NCBI RefSeq assembly: GCF_003710815.1
Contig: NZ_RHHP01000023.1
Span: forward strand, 62,001 to 126,000
DNA length: 64,000 bases
Direction: 5' to 3'
DNA from: Brevibacillus centrosporus
GTDB lineage: Bacteria > Bacillota > Bacilli > Brevibacillales > Brevibacillaceae
In this document: piece after piece, positions 1 to 7,482 of the stretch
Position numbering within the stretch: the stretch's first letter is position 1
Layout: the number at the start of each line of letters is the position of its first letter
Notes under the pieces: model-generated
What the model was told of the DNA's origin: nothing
Databases searched by the model: none
The model's input: only the letters and a program-made list of their open reading frames with translations
Made by a program: the position numbers and the translations under genes

Positions 1-1
1 A

Positions 2-292
2 AGTCTGGAGGCCTATGTCAAAGGATCGTATTCCAACTTCTTTCATTTTGGCGGTCAGTGCAGGATGGCAGAAACGATCGAGGAAGGGGTAGTCGATGGT
101 TTCCTGAATGTATTTGGTACGAAAAATCTCAAGGTGGCAGACCTCTCCGTTTCTCCGATTTTGCCAGACGGCAATACAGGGATTGCGGCTGAAATGATTG
201 GTCTAAATGCGGCTCGTTTCATGAAAAAGGACCCAAATTCGTGCATTCTTAGTGACGACGAGCTGGAAGAGGATGACGACGAAGAAGACTAA
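2..292 (+). CDS. GMC-family FAD oxidoreductase, C-terminal fragment (cut by window edge)
   Basis: Only the last 96 residues are present; the reading frame is open from base 2 to the TAA at 290-292. The peptide carries the C-terminal features of glucose-methanol-choline oxidoreductases: an HFGGQCRM block (the family HxGGTxRMG segment holding the catalytic His region) near the start, then NLKVADLSVSPILPDGN, the segment that closes over FAD, and a final helix GLNAARFM. The last dozen residues are almost all Asp and Glu, an acidic tail. Substrate cannot be told from the fragment. A hairpin terminator follows. Confidence 0.85.
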   Translation, partial: SLEAYVKGSYSNFFHFGGQCRMAETIEEGVVDGFLNVFGTKNLKVADLSVSPILPDGNTGIAAEMIGLNAARFMKKDPNSCILSDDELEEDDDEED

Positions 293-329
293 AACTGGAA
301 TAGGCAAAGCAATCGCATAAACAAAGGAA

Positions 330-371
330 AAAGCCAATTCGTCCACAAGTGTCTGTGTTCGAATTGGCTTT
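330..371. terminator. Bidirectional hairpin between convergent genes
   Basis: The 12-base arms AAAGCCAATTCG (330-341) and CGAATTGGCTTT (360-371) are perfectly complementary with an 18-base loop. The site lies between the ends of the GMC gene (+) and the YxcD-like gene (-). There is no long T-run, so efficiency is uncertain. Confidence 0.65.
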
Positions 372-386
372 GTAGTTTAAAAGAAT

Positions 387-686
387 TTAGCTCTGGTACG
401 TGACATAGGCGAGAATGCCTTCTTCGTCATCCAGCACCAGCTCGATACCTGCCGAATACGGATTGCGCTGAAGCTGTGTCTCCAGATAGTAGCGGATAGC
501 TTCGATCAGGTTGATCTCGACGAAAACCTGCTTCCTACCCATCGTATAAACCTCAGCGGAAAAGCCGTACTCTTCATCCCACATCAGTTCAACCTCGACC
601 TCATGTGGCTGAATCTGCTTCTTGCTCGCCACATGCAGGCAGATGGCGTTGATCAGGACTTGCTCATCAAACTTTATCTTTTCCAT
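387..686 (-). CDS. YxcD-like DUF2653 family protein
   Basis: 99 residues, no signal peptide or membrane segment. The sequence (EQVLINAICLHVA, VEVELMWDEEYGFSAEV, LIEAIRYYLE) matches my memory of the Bacillus YxcD/DUF2653 family, small soluble proteins of unknown function. Its ATG lies inside the 3' end of the upstream gene (13-bp overlap), so the two are probably translationally coupled and share an operon. No catalytic residues are recognisable and no function is proposed. Confidence 0.75.
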   Translation of the reverse strand: MEKIKFDEQVLINAICLHVASKKQIQPHEVEVELMWDEEYGFSAEVYTMGRKQVFVEINLIEAIRYYLETQLQRNPYSAGIELVLDDEEGILAYVTYQS

Positions 687-1120
687 GCGTTCATTTCCTG
701 TTTCTTCTGGCGTTGCGTTTTAAAGTAAACGAATACTTTGCGGATCAGGACGATCAAGGCAACGATCGCAAGCATGTTGATCAGGAAGCCGAAGATGGCA
801 CCCAGTGCACCCATATTGCCAAACAGTCCTCCGAACAGCATACCGGCCAGTCCACCAACCAGAAGACCTTTCATGAAGCCGCCGCTTTTGCTTGGAGCTG
901 CAGTGGAAGGTGTGCTTGCAGGAGTTGTCGTGCCTTTATTCGTCGTCGTGCTGTTTAAGTTGGAATCACCTTTTGTAGGTGTTTGCGTGTTCGTTGGAGC
1001 CGTATTGGAATTAAAGGATTTTTTCCCGGATTTGTAGCCTTTTGCGTCCGCATGATCAATGAATCCGCCAGATGCGAAAACGAGTGTTACGGCAACCAAA
1101 AGCATGAGCAGTTTTTTCAT
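674..1120 (-). CDS. Secreted/membrane protein with Thr/Ser/Pro-rich linker and glycine-rich membrane segment
   Basis: 148 residues. An N-terminal signal peptide (MKKLLMLLVAVTLVFASGG, possible cleavage at ADA near residue 26) is followed by a Thr/Asn/Ser/Pro-rich linker (about 35-78), a Gly-rich hydrophobic stretch (GGFMKGLLVGGLAGMLFGGLFG) and a second membrane helix (about 105-130), ending in a short basic cytoplasmic tail. The layout resembles proteins annotated as Tim44-like in Bacilli, but without a Tim44 domain I would not assign that function. It is the first gene of a two-gene unit with the YxcD-like gene. Confidence 0.7.
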   Translation of the reverse strand: MKKLLMLLVAVTLVFASGGFIDHADAKGYKSGKKSFNSNTAPTNTQTPTKGDSNLNSTTTNKGTTTPASTPSTAAPSKSGGFMKGLLVGGLAGMLFGGLFGNMGALGAIFGFLINMLAIVALIVLIRKVFVYFKTQRQKKQEMNAWKR

Positions 1121-1239
1121 GTGTTTGTAGTAGCCCCTCTCTTAGATATGACCCTATAGACATAAGTGTACACGAATATGTCCCGGATTACCACCAAACA
1201 TTCCGTGAACAATCTGGTAAACAGACGCGCCAGACGCAG

Positions 1240-2616
1240 TTAATCCAGGATTTTGCCCGGATTCAGGATGTTGTGGGGATCGAACTGCTGCTTGATCAGC
1301 TTCATCCAGGGAAGCGTGTCCGCATGCTCTTTTTGCAGGTACTTTTTCTTCCCGATGCCAATGCCGTGCTCGCCTGTGCAGGTACCGCCTTTTTGCAGGG
1401 CGTATTCGACGATTTTAGCATTGACCTCCTCGGCCAGCTGTACTTCGGCTGGATCCTGCTTGTTGAACATCAGCGTGGTGTGGAAGTTTCCATCGCCCAC
1501 GTGACCTAAAACACCGCCAGCCAGTCCGCTTTGATCGATGACCTCGCGAGCATAGACGACCGCTCCTGTCAGTTCGGATAGGGGGGTGCATACATCCGTG
1601 AGCATCATTTCTTTACCGGGGAAGCCGTGCTTGAAGGCGTAGGCGAGATTATGGCGCGCTTCCCATAGTTTTGCCCTTTTTTTGGAATCTGTTTCAACCA
1701 AAAAGTCGATAGAGCCATTTTCTTCGAGCAGCTCTTGGGCAAAGGAGACATCGTGCGTCAGTCCAGCCTCATTGCCGTGAAATTCGAGGAACAGGGTAGG
1801 CTGCTCCAAATATTCCGTTTCGCTATGCAGATTCACTTGGCGGATCGAGGTGCTGTCCACCAGCTCGACACGGGCAATGGCAATTCCGGCTGCCAGCAAG
1901 GACATTGCCCCATCGACAGCCTGTTTCATCGTAGGGAACGTCGCACGACCAGCGATGACCGTTTCAGGAATGCCGTACACCTTGAGGGTGATTTCCGTGA
2001 ATGCGCCCAGCGTACCCTCCGAACCGACAAACAAACCGGTGAGATGGTAGCCGGAGGAGGATTTGGCGGAAAGGCCGCCTGTATGAATGATGGAGCCGTC
2101 AGCCATTACGACTTCGAGGTCACGGACTTGGCTGCGCATGATGCCGTAGCGTACGCTGGTCGTGCCGCCTGCATTCGTAGCTGTCATGCCGCCGATAGTC
2201 GCATCTGCACCTGGATCTACGGGGAAAAAGAGTCCGTGCTTTTTTAGAGCGGCATTGAGCTGTGTGCGAGTCACACCAGGCTGTACACGCACGAGAAAGT
2301 CATCGGGACGCACCTCAATGATTTGGTTCATCTGCTGAAAATCGATGGAGATACCGCCTTTAAGCGGGATGCAATGTCCTTCCAGACTGGAGCCCACCCC
2401 AAAAGGAACAACGGGAATACGGTGATCATTGGCGTATTTCAAAATGGCCGATACCTCTTCTTTCGTAGTCGGAAAAACAACGACGTCAGGGAGTACCGGT
2501 GTATGATGGGACTCGTCCTTACTGTGCTGCTGAAGCATGGTTTCATTTGTGGTAGCACGGTCGTCTGCCGTGATTTTTTTCAGATCCTCTAAAAGCGTAT
2601 GGGGGATGCCGCTCAT
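1240..2616 (-). CDS. FAD-linked 2-hydroxyacid oxidase/dehydrogenase (GlcD / D-lactate dehydrogenase type)
   Basis: 458 residues. It has an N-terminal FAD-binding_4 (PCMH) domain with PFGVGSSLEGH, VDPGADATIGGM and VGSEGTLG, and a C-terminal oxidase domain ending in GGTCTGEHGIGIGKK, the flavin/substrate segment of glycolate oxidase GlcD and bacterial D-lactate dehydrogenase. Such enzymes oxidise D-2-hydroxy acids to 2-oxo acids. The open frame runs back to a TTG at 2637, but the ATG at 2614-2616 is preceded at 9 bases by GGAGG (2626-2630) and is the better start. It stands alone between metNIQ and the YxcD pair. A close paralogue lies at 58194-59558. Exact substrate is unknown. Confidence 0.88.
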   Translation of the reverse strand: MSGIPHTLLEDLKKITADDRATTNETMLQQHSKDESHHTPVLPDVVVFPTTKEEVSAILKYANDHRIPVVPFGVGSSLEGHCIPLKGGISIDFQQMNQIIEVRPDDFLVRVQPGVTRTQLNAALKKHGLFFPVDPGADATIGGMTATNAGGTTSVRYGIMRSQVRDLEVVMADGSIIHTGGLSAKSSSGYHLTGLFVGSEGTLGAFTEITLKVYGIPETVIAGRATFPTMKQAVDGAMSLLAAGIAIARVELVDSTSIRQVNLHSETEYLEQPTLFLEFHGNEAGLTHDVSFAQELLEENGSIDFLVETDSKKRAKLWEARHNLAYAFKHGFPGKEMMLTDVCTPLSELTGAVVYAREVIDQSGLAGGVLGHVGDGNFHTTLMFNKQDPAEVQLAEEVNAKIVEYALQKGGTCTGEHGIGIGKKKYLQKEHADTLPWMKLIKQQFDPHNILNPGKILD

Positions 2617-2659
2617 TTTTGAATGCCTCCGTTTCAATGTTCGTCTCTATTACGATCAT

Positions 2660-2695
2660 ACAAGAACCCCTAACCGTATGACAGTTAGAGGTTCG
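2660..2695 (-). terminator. Terminator of the metQNI operon
   Basis: Arms at 2664-2674 and 2684-2694 form an 11-bp stem (one G-T pair) just after the metI stop on the minus strand, followed by a T-rich stretch (TTCTTGT). The T-run is imperfect. Confidence 0.6.
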
Positions 2696-2700
2696 ATGAA

Positions 2701-3363
2701 TTAGGAACTCTTTTTCAGTTTTCTCGCTGCCCAGTTGCCCAGGGATTGAATCAGCTGCACCAGGACGACGAGGATGACCACGGTAATGACCATCACTTCG
2801 ATATCCCAGGATTGATAGCCGTAGCGCAGAGCCAGGTCGCCCAAGCCACCTGCACCGACAGCGCCTGCCATCGCAGTTGCTCCGATCAAACCAATCGTGG
2901 CGATCGTCAAGCAAAGGACGATACCCGGACGTGCCTCACGAAGCATGATGCGGAAAATAATCTGCGTGCGAGATGCGCCCATCGCCTGGTAAGCTTCGAT
3001 TACGCCGCGATCTACATCGTGCAGGGCTGTCTCCATCAAACGGGAGATATACGGCGCCGTGTATACGATTAGGGGAACGATCGCCCCCTCGATTCCGATG
3101 GAAGTGCCGACGATCAGCTCCGTGAACGGAATGATCGCGACCATCAGGATGATGAAGGGGAGGGAGCGTACAACGTTAATAATGGTATTCAAGGTGTGGT
3201 AAATCCATTTGTTCGGAAACAAATGATTGCCTTGCGTGATCACGAGCAGAATCCCCAAAGGAATTCCCACCAATGTCGCGATGACCAGGGAGAAGCCGAC
3301 CATGATGATCGTCTCCTGCAAAGACTGTCCAAAAACCGGGATCATTTCGGCCAAACGTTCCAT
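2701..3363 (-). CDS. metI: D-/L-methionine ABC transporter permease
   Basis: 220 residues, about five membrane helices, with the inner-membrane ABC permease signature EAYQAMGASRTQIIFRIMLREA (EAA loop, about 125-146) that docks on the ATPase. Length and sequence match MetI. It is the last gene of metQ-metN-metI; its start overlaps the metN stop by one base, so translation is coupled. Together the three import methionine, and the SAM-I riboswitch upstream of metQ controls them all. Confidence 0.93.
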   Translation of the reverse strand: MERLAEMIPVFGQSLQETIIMVGFSLVIATLVGIPLGILLVITQGNHLFPNKWIYHTLNTIINVVRSLPFIILMVAIIPFTELIVGTSIGIEGAIVPLIVYTAPYISRLMETALHDVDRGVIEAYQAMGASRTQIIFRIMLREARPGIVLCLTIATIGLIGATAMAGAVGAGGLGDLALRYGYQSWDIEVMVITVVILVVLVQLIQSLGNWAARKLKKSS

Positions 3364-4400
3364 TAGTTGCTTCCCCCCTCTCGAGACACGATATCTACGT
3401 TATAGACGGAATCGCGTAGAAATTGGATGCCTGCCTCTACATCTTTTTCCTCACCGGAAATGTGCAGGAGCAGGATGCCCAGTGCCGTTCCTTTTATGGA
3501 AGTAATCGATCCGTACAGCAGGTTGGTGCTGACCGGAAAACGAGCCGACAAAGTACCGAGGACAGGATCGAGTGCAGCATCGCCGCGGAAAGCCACGCGA
3601 AGGATCTTGGCTGCCGGGCCGCTCTGCTTGATGTTGTCTACAATCTCGCTTGGTACATTGTCATCGAAAATGGTCTTAATGAAATTCTTGGTGGTTTGCT
3701 GCTGTGGATTGCTGAAAATATCGAGAACAGAGCCTTGTTCGATGACCACACCGTTTTCCATGATCGCTACGTTGTCGCAGATTTTTTTGATGACCTGCAT
3801 TTCGTGCGTAATCAGCACGATGGTCAGATTGAATTTCCGGTTAATGTCCAGAAGAAGCTCGAGAATCGATTCGGTCGTCTGCGGGTCGAGGGCAGAGGTA
3901 GCTTCGTCGCACAAAAGAATCTCCGGATCCGTCGCCAGGGCGCGAGCGATCCCAACGCGCTGCTTTTGACCACCCGACAGCTGGGAAGGATAGGAGTTTG
4001 CTTTGTCTTCAAGCCCAACCAACCGCAATAGATCTTCTACCTTCTTCTTGATTACATCCTTTGGTACCCGGTTCATTCGCAAAATCTCGGCTACGTTGTC
4101 AAAGACGTTATAAGAGGATAAGAGGTTAAAGTGCTGAAAGATGATCCCGATCTTTTTGCGGGCATTGCGCAAATCCTTTTCTTTCAACGAGAGCATATTT
4201 TGACCGTTGACGACGACGGAGCCGCTGGTCGGCTTCTCGAGCAGGTTGATCGTACGAAGCAGGGTGCTTTTCCCTGCTCCGCTGAAGCCGATCACGCCGA
4301 AAATCTGTCCTTTCTCCACGTTCAAGGTGACGCCCTTCAAGGCTTGAACCTGCTTGTTTCCTACTGTATACGACTTATGGATGTCGGTTAGCTGTATCAT
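3363..4400 (-). CDS. metN: Methionine ABC transporter ATP-binding protein
   Basis: 345 residues. Walker A GFSGAGKST (38-46), Q-loop, signature LSGGQ, Walker B EILLCDEATSALD and the H-loop (LITHEM) are all intact. The final ~85 residues form the NIL domain (VAFRGDAALDPVLG to EKDVEAGIQFL) that in MetN binds methionine and mediates transinhibition. Full-length for the family. It lies between metQ (34-bp gap) and metI (1-bp overlap). Confidence 0.95.
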   Translation of the reverse strand: MIQLTDIHKSYTVGNKQVQALKGVTLNVEKGQIFGVIGFSGAGKSTLLRTINLLEKPTSGSVVVNGQNMLSLKEKDLRNARKKIGIIFQHFNLLSSYNVFDNVAEILRMNRVPKDVIKKKVEDLLRLVGLEDKANSYPSQLSGGQKQRVGIARALATDPEILLCDEATSALDPQTTESILELLLDINRKFNLTIVLITHEMQVIKKICDNVAIMENGVVIEQGSVLDIFSNPQQQTTKNFIKTIFDDNVPSEIVDNIKQSGPAAKILRVAFRGDAALDPVLGTLSARFPVSTNLLYGSITSIKGTALGILLLHISGEEKDVEAGIQFLRDSVYNVDIVSREGGSN

Positions 4401-4434
4401 CTCTCCAGTCTCCTTGTTGTTCGATATTTAGTGC

Positions 4435-5265
4435 TTACCAGGATGGGAGCACAGCTCCTTGGAAGTGTTCATCGATGAATTTTTTCAGTTCTTCAGAACG
4501 GTAGATCTCCGCCAGTTTTTTGATGGCCGGATTGTCTTTGTTCTCTTCTTTGGCAGCGATGATGTTTACGTAAGGAGAATCCGATGTTTCAGAGAAGATG
4601 GAGTCTTTTTTCGGATTGTAGCCGGCTTCCATCGCGAAGTTGGTGTTGATCGAAGCTGCTTCTACGTTGTTTAGGGAACGCGCCAGGAAAGCGGCTTCCA
4701 GTTCTTTGAATTCCAGCTTTTTCGGATTTTCCACGATATCGAGCGGAGTCGCTTTATTGCCTACGCCATCCTTCAGCTTGATCAGACCAGCTGCTTGGTA
4801 CAACAGCAATGCGCGAGCGCGGTTGGTTGGGTCGTTTTGAATACCCACAACGCCGCCTTCTGGGATTTCTTCTACTTTTTTATGCTTGGTGGAGTACAGA
4901 CCCATTGGGAAAGTTACGCCTTTTGCGACTTCCACAATTTTGGTTTTGTGGTCCTCGTTGAATTTGTCCAGGAATGGGATGGTTTGGAAGCTGTTTGCAT
5001 CCAGATTACCTTTATCGAGAGCTTGGTTTGGCTGTACGTAGTCATTGAATACGACGACTTCAACTTCCAGGCCTTGAGCTTTTGCGACCTCTTTTACTTT
5101 GTTTAGGATTTCTTCGTGTGGTCCAGCTGTTACCCCGACTTTCACTTTTGTTTGTTCGGCAGCTGCGCCATTTGCTGCTGGTGCAGCTTCTTGTTTTGCG
5201 CCGCAAGCAGTCAGCAAGGATGCTGCGAGCAGTAGTGTGCTAAGCAAAATTCCCGTCTTTTTCAT
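4435..5265 (-). CDS. metQ: Methionine-binding lipoprotein
   Basis: 276 residues with a lipoprotein signal peptide ending in the lipobox LTAC (Cys21), then the NLPA/MetQ fold: VTAGPHEEILNKVKEVAK, VVFNDYVQPNQALDKGNLDAN and IVENPKKLEFKELEAA are typical of the family. It captures methionine at the outer face of the membrane for MetNI. First gene of the operon; a ~280-base leader with a SAM-I riboswitch and its terminator precedes it. Confidence 0.95.
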   Translation of the reverse strand: MKKTGILLSTLLLAASLLTACGAKQEAAPAANGAAAEQTKVKVGVTAGPHEEILNKVKEVAKAQGLEVEVVVFNDYVQPNQALDKGNLDANSFQTIPFLDKFNEDHKTKIVEVAKGVTFPMGLYSTKHKKVEEIPEGGVVGIQNDPTNRARALLLYQAAGLIKLKDGVGNKATPLDIVENPKKLEFKELEAAFLARSLNNVEAASINTNFAMEAGYNPKKDSIFSETSDSPYVNIIAAKEENKDNPAIKKLAEIYRSEELKKFIDEHFQGAVLPSW

Positions 5266-5330
5266 GATGAATTTCTCCCCTTTTGTCTAATGAGTGTGTA
5301 TGTTTTGAAAAATAAAACCATGAGGGTAAA

Positions 5331-5360
5331 AGAAAAACCTCTTCCCGAAAGAAGAGGTTG
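5331..5360 (-). terminator. Riboswitch-controlled terminator of the metQ leader
   Basis: On the minus strand the 9-bp stem AACCTCTTC/GAAGAGGTT (5336-5344 and 5351-5359) with a 6-base loop is followed by TTTTTC. It lies directly 3' of the S-box aptamer and is the expression platform: with SAM bound the terminator forms. Confidence 0.9.
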
Positions 5361-5389
5361 TCGTAAACTGTCAGAGTTAGTCAGTTACT

Positions 5390-5510
5390 CATGCCTCTCT
5401 TATCTTCCGGAAATTCTCCCGCTGGATTTGGCACCATATCTAATAGGAGATAGGTTGCCGAGGCTTCATAGGGCCAGTCCCTCCGCCTCTCTTTATAAGA
5501 GATTGAGATA
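5390..5510 (-). promoter_or_regulatory. SAM-I (S-box) riboswitch aptamer
   Basis: Read on the minus strand, the conserved S-box blocks appear in order: P1 5' arm CTCTTAT (5495-5501), GAGGGACTGGCCC (5471-5483), GAAGCC, CGGCAACC (about 5453-5460), GGTGCCAAATCC (about 5424-5435) and the P1 3' arm ATAAGAG (5397-5403). These are the hallmark residues of the family, which turns off methionine genes when SAM is abundant. It serves metQNI. Confidence 0.96.
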
Positions 5511-5549
5511 TGAAGTTTAATAAGGTGCAATTCTCATTTGGATAGTAGG

Positions 5550-5578
5550 ATTATATCTCGCATTTTTATGCATGTCAA
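5550..5578 (-). promoter_or_regulatory. Sigma-A promoter of metQNI
   Basis: On the minus strand TTGACA (5573-5578) and TATAAT (5550-5555) are perfect consensus boxes with a 17-base spacer. Start of transcription is expected near 5543, just upstream of the S-box. Confidence 0.9.
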
Positions 5579-5642
5579 ATGTTATTCGACAACTTTCTCG
5601 CATTCTGAATTTTGGTAAATCGATCAAAATACGAATGATTAC

Positions 5643-5671
5643 TTGATAATGACGTTTATCATATGTATAAT
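5643..5671 (+). promoter_or_regulatory. Sigma-A promoter of the MpsC/DUF2294 gene
   Basis: TTGATA (5643-5648), a 17-base spacer and TATAAT (5666-5671). It diverges from the metQ promoter. It overlaps the ATG at 5663, which rules that codon out as the start of the gene. Confidence 0.85.
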
Positions 5672-5716
5672 GAGAAAAAATCAATAACCTTGATACTTAC
5701 TCTCGTAGGTGATGTC

Positions 5717-6073
5717 ATGACTTTACAGGACACAAACGAAAGCAGAAAAAGGCTGTCTGCCATCTACAACGAGATAGCCAAGGAGTTGTTCGGATTTGGG
5801 ACAACTTTACTGAGAGTAACTATCGAAAATAATATCGTCACCTTCTATGCGAAGCATCGGCGCTCACCGCGTTCAGCTGCATTGGAAGGGGAGGCGCCTG
5901 CTCTGAAGCTCGAGGTCGATTTCCGAATGTCGCTGCTCTATAAAAAGAAGCTGCGAGAGCGTTTGGAAGAAGAGATGAATCTCGACATGGAAGCAGTTTT
6001 GAGGGATTACGACGCGGCTACGCAGATCGCGATCACCAATGTGATTTTGGCTGAACCACAATCGAATGCCTAA
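5717..6073 (+). CDS. DUF2294 / MpsC-family protein
   Basis: 118 residues, soluble, starting MTLQDTNESRKRLSAIYNEIAKELFGFG. The pattern of a short helix, a beta-rich core (LLRVTIENNIVTFYAK) and a helical end (LRERLEEEMNLDMEAVLRDYD) fits DUF2294, the family of B. subtilis YbcI and of MpsC of the staphylococcal membrane-potential-generating system; its biochemical role is unclear. The ATG at 5717 is chosen because AGGTGA sits just before it and because the promoter covers the earlier ATG at 5663. Stands alone after its own promoter. Confidence 0.8.
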   Translation: MTLQDTNESRKRLSAIYNEIAKELFGFGTTLLRVTIENNIVTFYAKHRRSPRSAALEGEAPALKLEVDFRMSLLYKKKLRERLEEEMNLDMEAVLRDYDAATQIAITNVILAEPQSNA

Positions 6074-6120
6074 CGAAGTCGTTCGGATTTTCCCTTTGGA
6101 TCTATCTGAGGGGAAGACCG

Positions 6121-6180
6121 ATGACAACGGAAAACGGGTGTCGCTACTCTTTGTTTACGAAGAAAAGTGCTCTTGTTTAG
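6121..6180 (+). CDS. Possible 19-residue leader peptide
   Basis: A short frame encoding MTTENGCRYSLFTKKSALV starts at an ATG placed 7 bases after GAGGGG (6108-6113), ideal ribosome-site geometry. Its last codons and its TAG (6178-6180) lie in the 5' arm and loop of the hairpin terminator at 6161-6215, the layout used for ribosome-mediated attenuation. It could also be chance within the 3' end of the DUF2294 transcript. No database family is known to me. Confidence 0.4.
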   Translation: MTTENGCRYSLFTKKSALV

Positions 6181-6220
6181 AATGCTACGTTCTAATCAAG
6201 GGCACTTTTCTTTTCTTTTT
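6161..6220 (+). terminator. Terminator/attenuator upstream of the purine-related ABC operon
   Basis: AGAAAAGTGC-TCTTG (6161-6175) pairs with CAAG-GGCACTTTTCT (6197-6211), followed by a T-rich run to 6220. It ends the DUF2294 transcript, and may act as an attenuator if the 19-codon frame at 6121 is translated. Confidence 0.8.
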
Positions 6221-6321
6221 CTACCAGATAATTCCTTTTGAAGGTGTGATGGCGCATAGACCCATAAGGCCAATGGAAACAATCAATTCAATAGAAGACG
6301 AAAATATGGAGGAATATAACG

Positions 6322-7395
6322 ATGAAAAAGTGGTTAACAGGGGTTCTTTCCTTTTCGATGATTTCCATGGCGCTGGCAGGCTGCGGCAGCAGCGAGCAGC
6401 CAAAAGACAATGCAGCTGGCGGAGCGGCAAAAGGAGAACCGCAAAAGCTGGTGATTTCTACCTGGGGCTTTTCTGAAGACTTTTTCCGCAAAGAAGTATA
6501 TGAGCCATTTGAAAAAGAACACAACGTCAAAATCGTGCTGGAAATCGGGAACAACGCCGAGCGTCTGAACAAAATTCGCCAAGGCAGCTCTGATGTGGAT
6601 CTGATCTACCTCTCTGACTACTATGCGCAGCAAGGAATCGAAAGTGGTGCGTTTGAAAAGATCGACCGCAGCCGTATTCCAAACTTAAGTGAGATCTACG
6701 ACATCGCCAAAGCGCCGCTGGGTGAAGACTACGGCCCGGCTTACACCATTGGACAATTTGGGATTGCTTACAATCCAAACGTAATCAAAACGGAAATAAA
6801 AAGCTGGAAAGACCTGTGGAGTCCTGAGGTAGCAGGCAAGCTGACGCTGCCAAACATCACTTCCACTACAGGCCCAATGATTCTGGATGCCGCTTCCCAA
6901 GTGGCAGGCAGCAAAGAATTCAATGAAGACCAAGCTTTCGCGAAAATGAAAGAAGCAAACAAGGGCGTCGTGAAATACTACGACAAGACCTCTGAGTATG
7001 TAAACATGTTCAGCCAAGAAGAAATCGCGGCAGGACCAATCATGGAAATGTACTTCAAAGACATCCAGGCTGCTGTTCCGGAAGCGAAATTCGTGACCCC
7101 AGAAGAGGGCGGCTACGCAGTCATGAATACGGTGAACATCGTAAAAGGCAGCAAAAACAAAGAGCTCGCTGAAGACTTTATCAACTGGCAGCTGAGCAAG
7201 GGCGTTCAAGAAAAAACAGCCAAAGCAAAAGTGGATTCTCCTGTAAACACAGGCGTGAAGCTGACCGACGAGGAAGCAAAAGGCGTAACGTACGGGGAAG
7301 AAACCATCAAAAAACTGCACAAGCTGGACATGAAATTCGTGAACGAGCATTCCAAAGCATGGATTGATCGTTGGAACCGCGAAATCACCCAGTAA
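6322..7395 (+). CDS. PotD-like ABC transporter substrate-binding lipoprotein
   Basis: 357 residues. Signal peptide with lipobox LAGC (Cys21), then a type-2 periplasmic-binding fold of the spermidine/putrescine PotD class (LVISTWGFSEDFFRKEVYEPFEKE, VDLIYLSDYYAQQGIESGAFEKID, ILDAASQVAGSKE). GGAGG at 6308-6312 fits the ATG. It is followed by a nucleoside hydrolase, two permeases, an ATPase and adenine deaminase in the same direction, so the ligand may be a purine nucleoside or base, or a related molecule, rather than a polyamine. No purine-binding motif can be demonstrated from sequence alone. Confidence 0.85.
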   Translation: MKKWLTGVLSFSMISMALAGCGSSEQPKDNAAGGAAKGEPQKLVISTWGFSEDFFRKEVYEPFEKEHNVKIVLEIGNNAERLNKIRQGSSDVDLIYLSDYYAQQGIESGAFEKIDRSRIPNLSEIYDIAKAPLGEDYGPAYTIGQFGIAYNPNVIKTEIKSWKDLWSPEVAGKLTLPNITSTTGPMILDAASQVAGSKEFNEDQAFAKMKEANKGVVKYYDKTSEYVNMFSQEEIAAGPIMEMYFKDIQAAVPEAKFVTPEEGGYAVMNTVNIVKGSKNKELAEDFINWQLSKGVQEKTAKAKVDSPVNTGVKLTDEEAKGVTYGEETIKKLHKLDMKFVNEHSKAWIDRWNREITQ

Positions 7396-7411
7396 ACCGT
7401 TTGGAAAGCGA

Positions 7412-7455
7412 CAAGGGTATAGGCGAAGCAATCTCGTTTATGCCCTTGATCTTTC
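7412..7455 (+). terminator. Intra-operon hairpin after the binding-protein gene
   Basis: CAAGGGTATA (7412-7421) pairs with TATGCCCTTG (7439-7448, one G-T pair), followed by a weakly T-rich stretch. Hairpins in this place often give extra binding-protein mRNA relative to downstream genes. A partial rather than full terminator is likely, since the next gene starts at 7483. Confidence 0.5.
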
Positions 7456-7482
7456 TTTCTAGAAAAAGCAGGAGGCTCGCTC

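Noticed and set aside
5290..5520. 76-codon open frame on the plus strand
   Set aside because: It reads antisense through the SAM-I riboswitch and its terminator; the RNA features explain the sequence.
5663..5716. Earlier ATG for the DUF2294 gene
   Set aside because: It overlaps the TATAAT box of a good promoter, so it cannot be in the transcript; the ATG at 5717 has a ribosome site.
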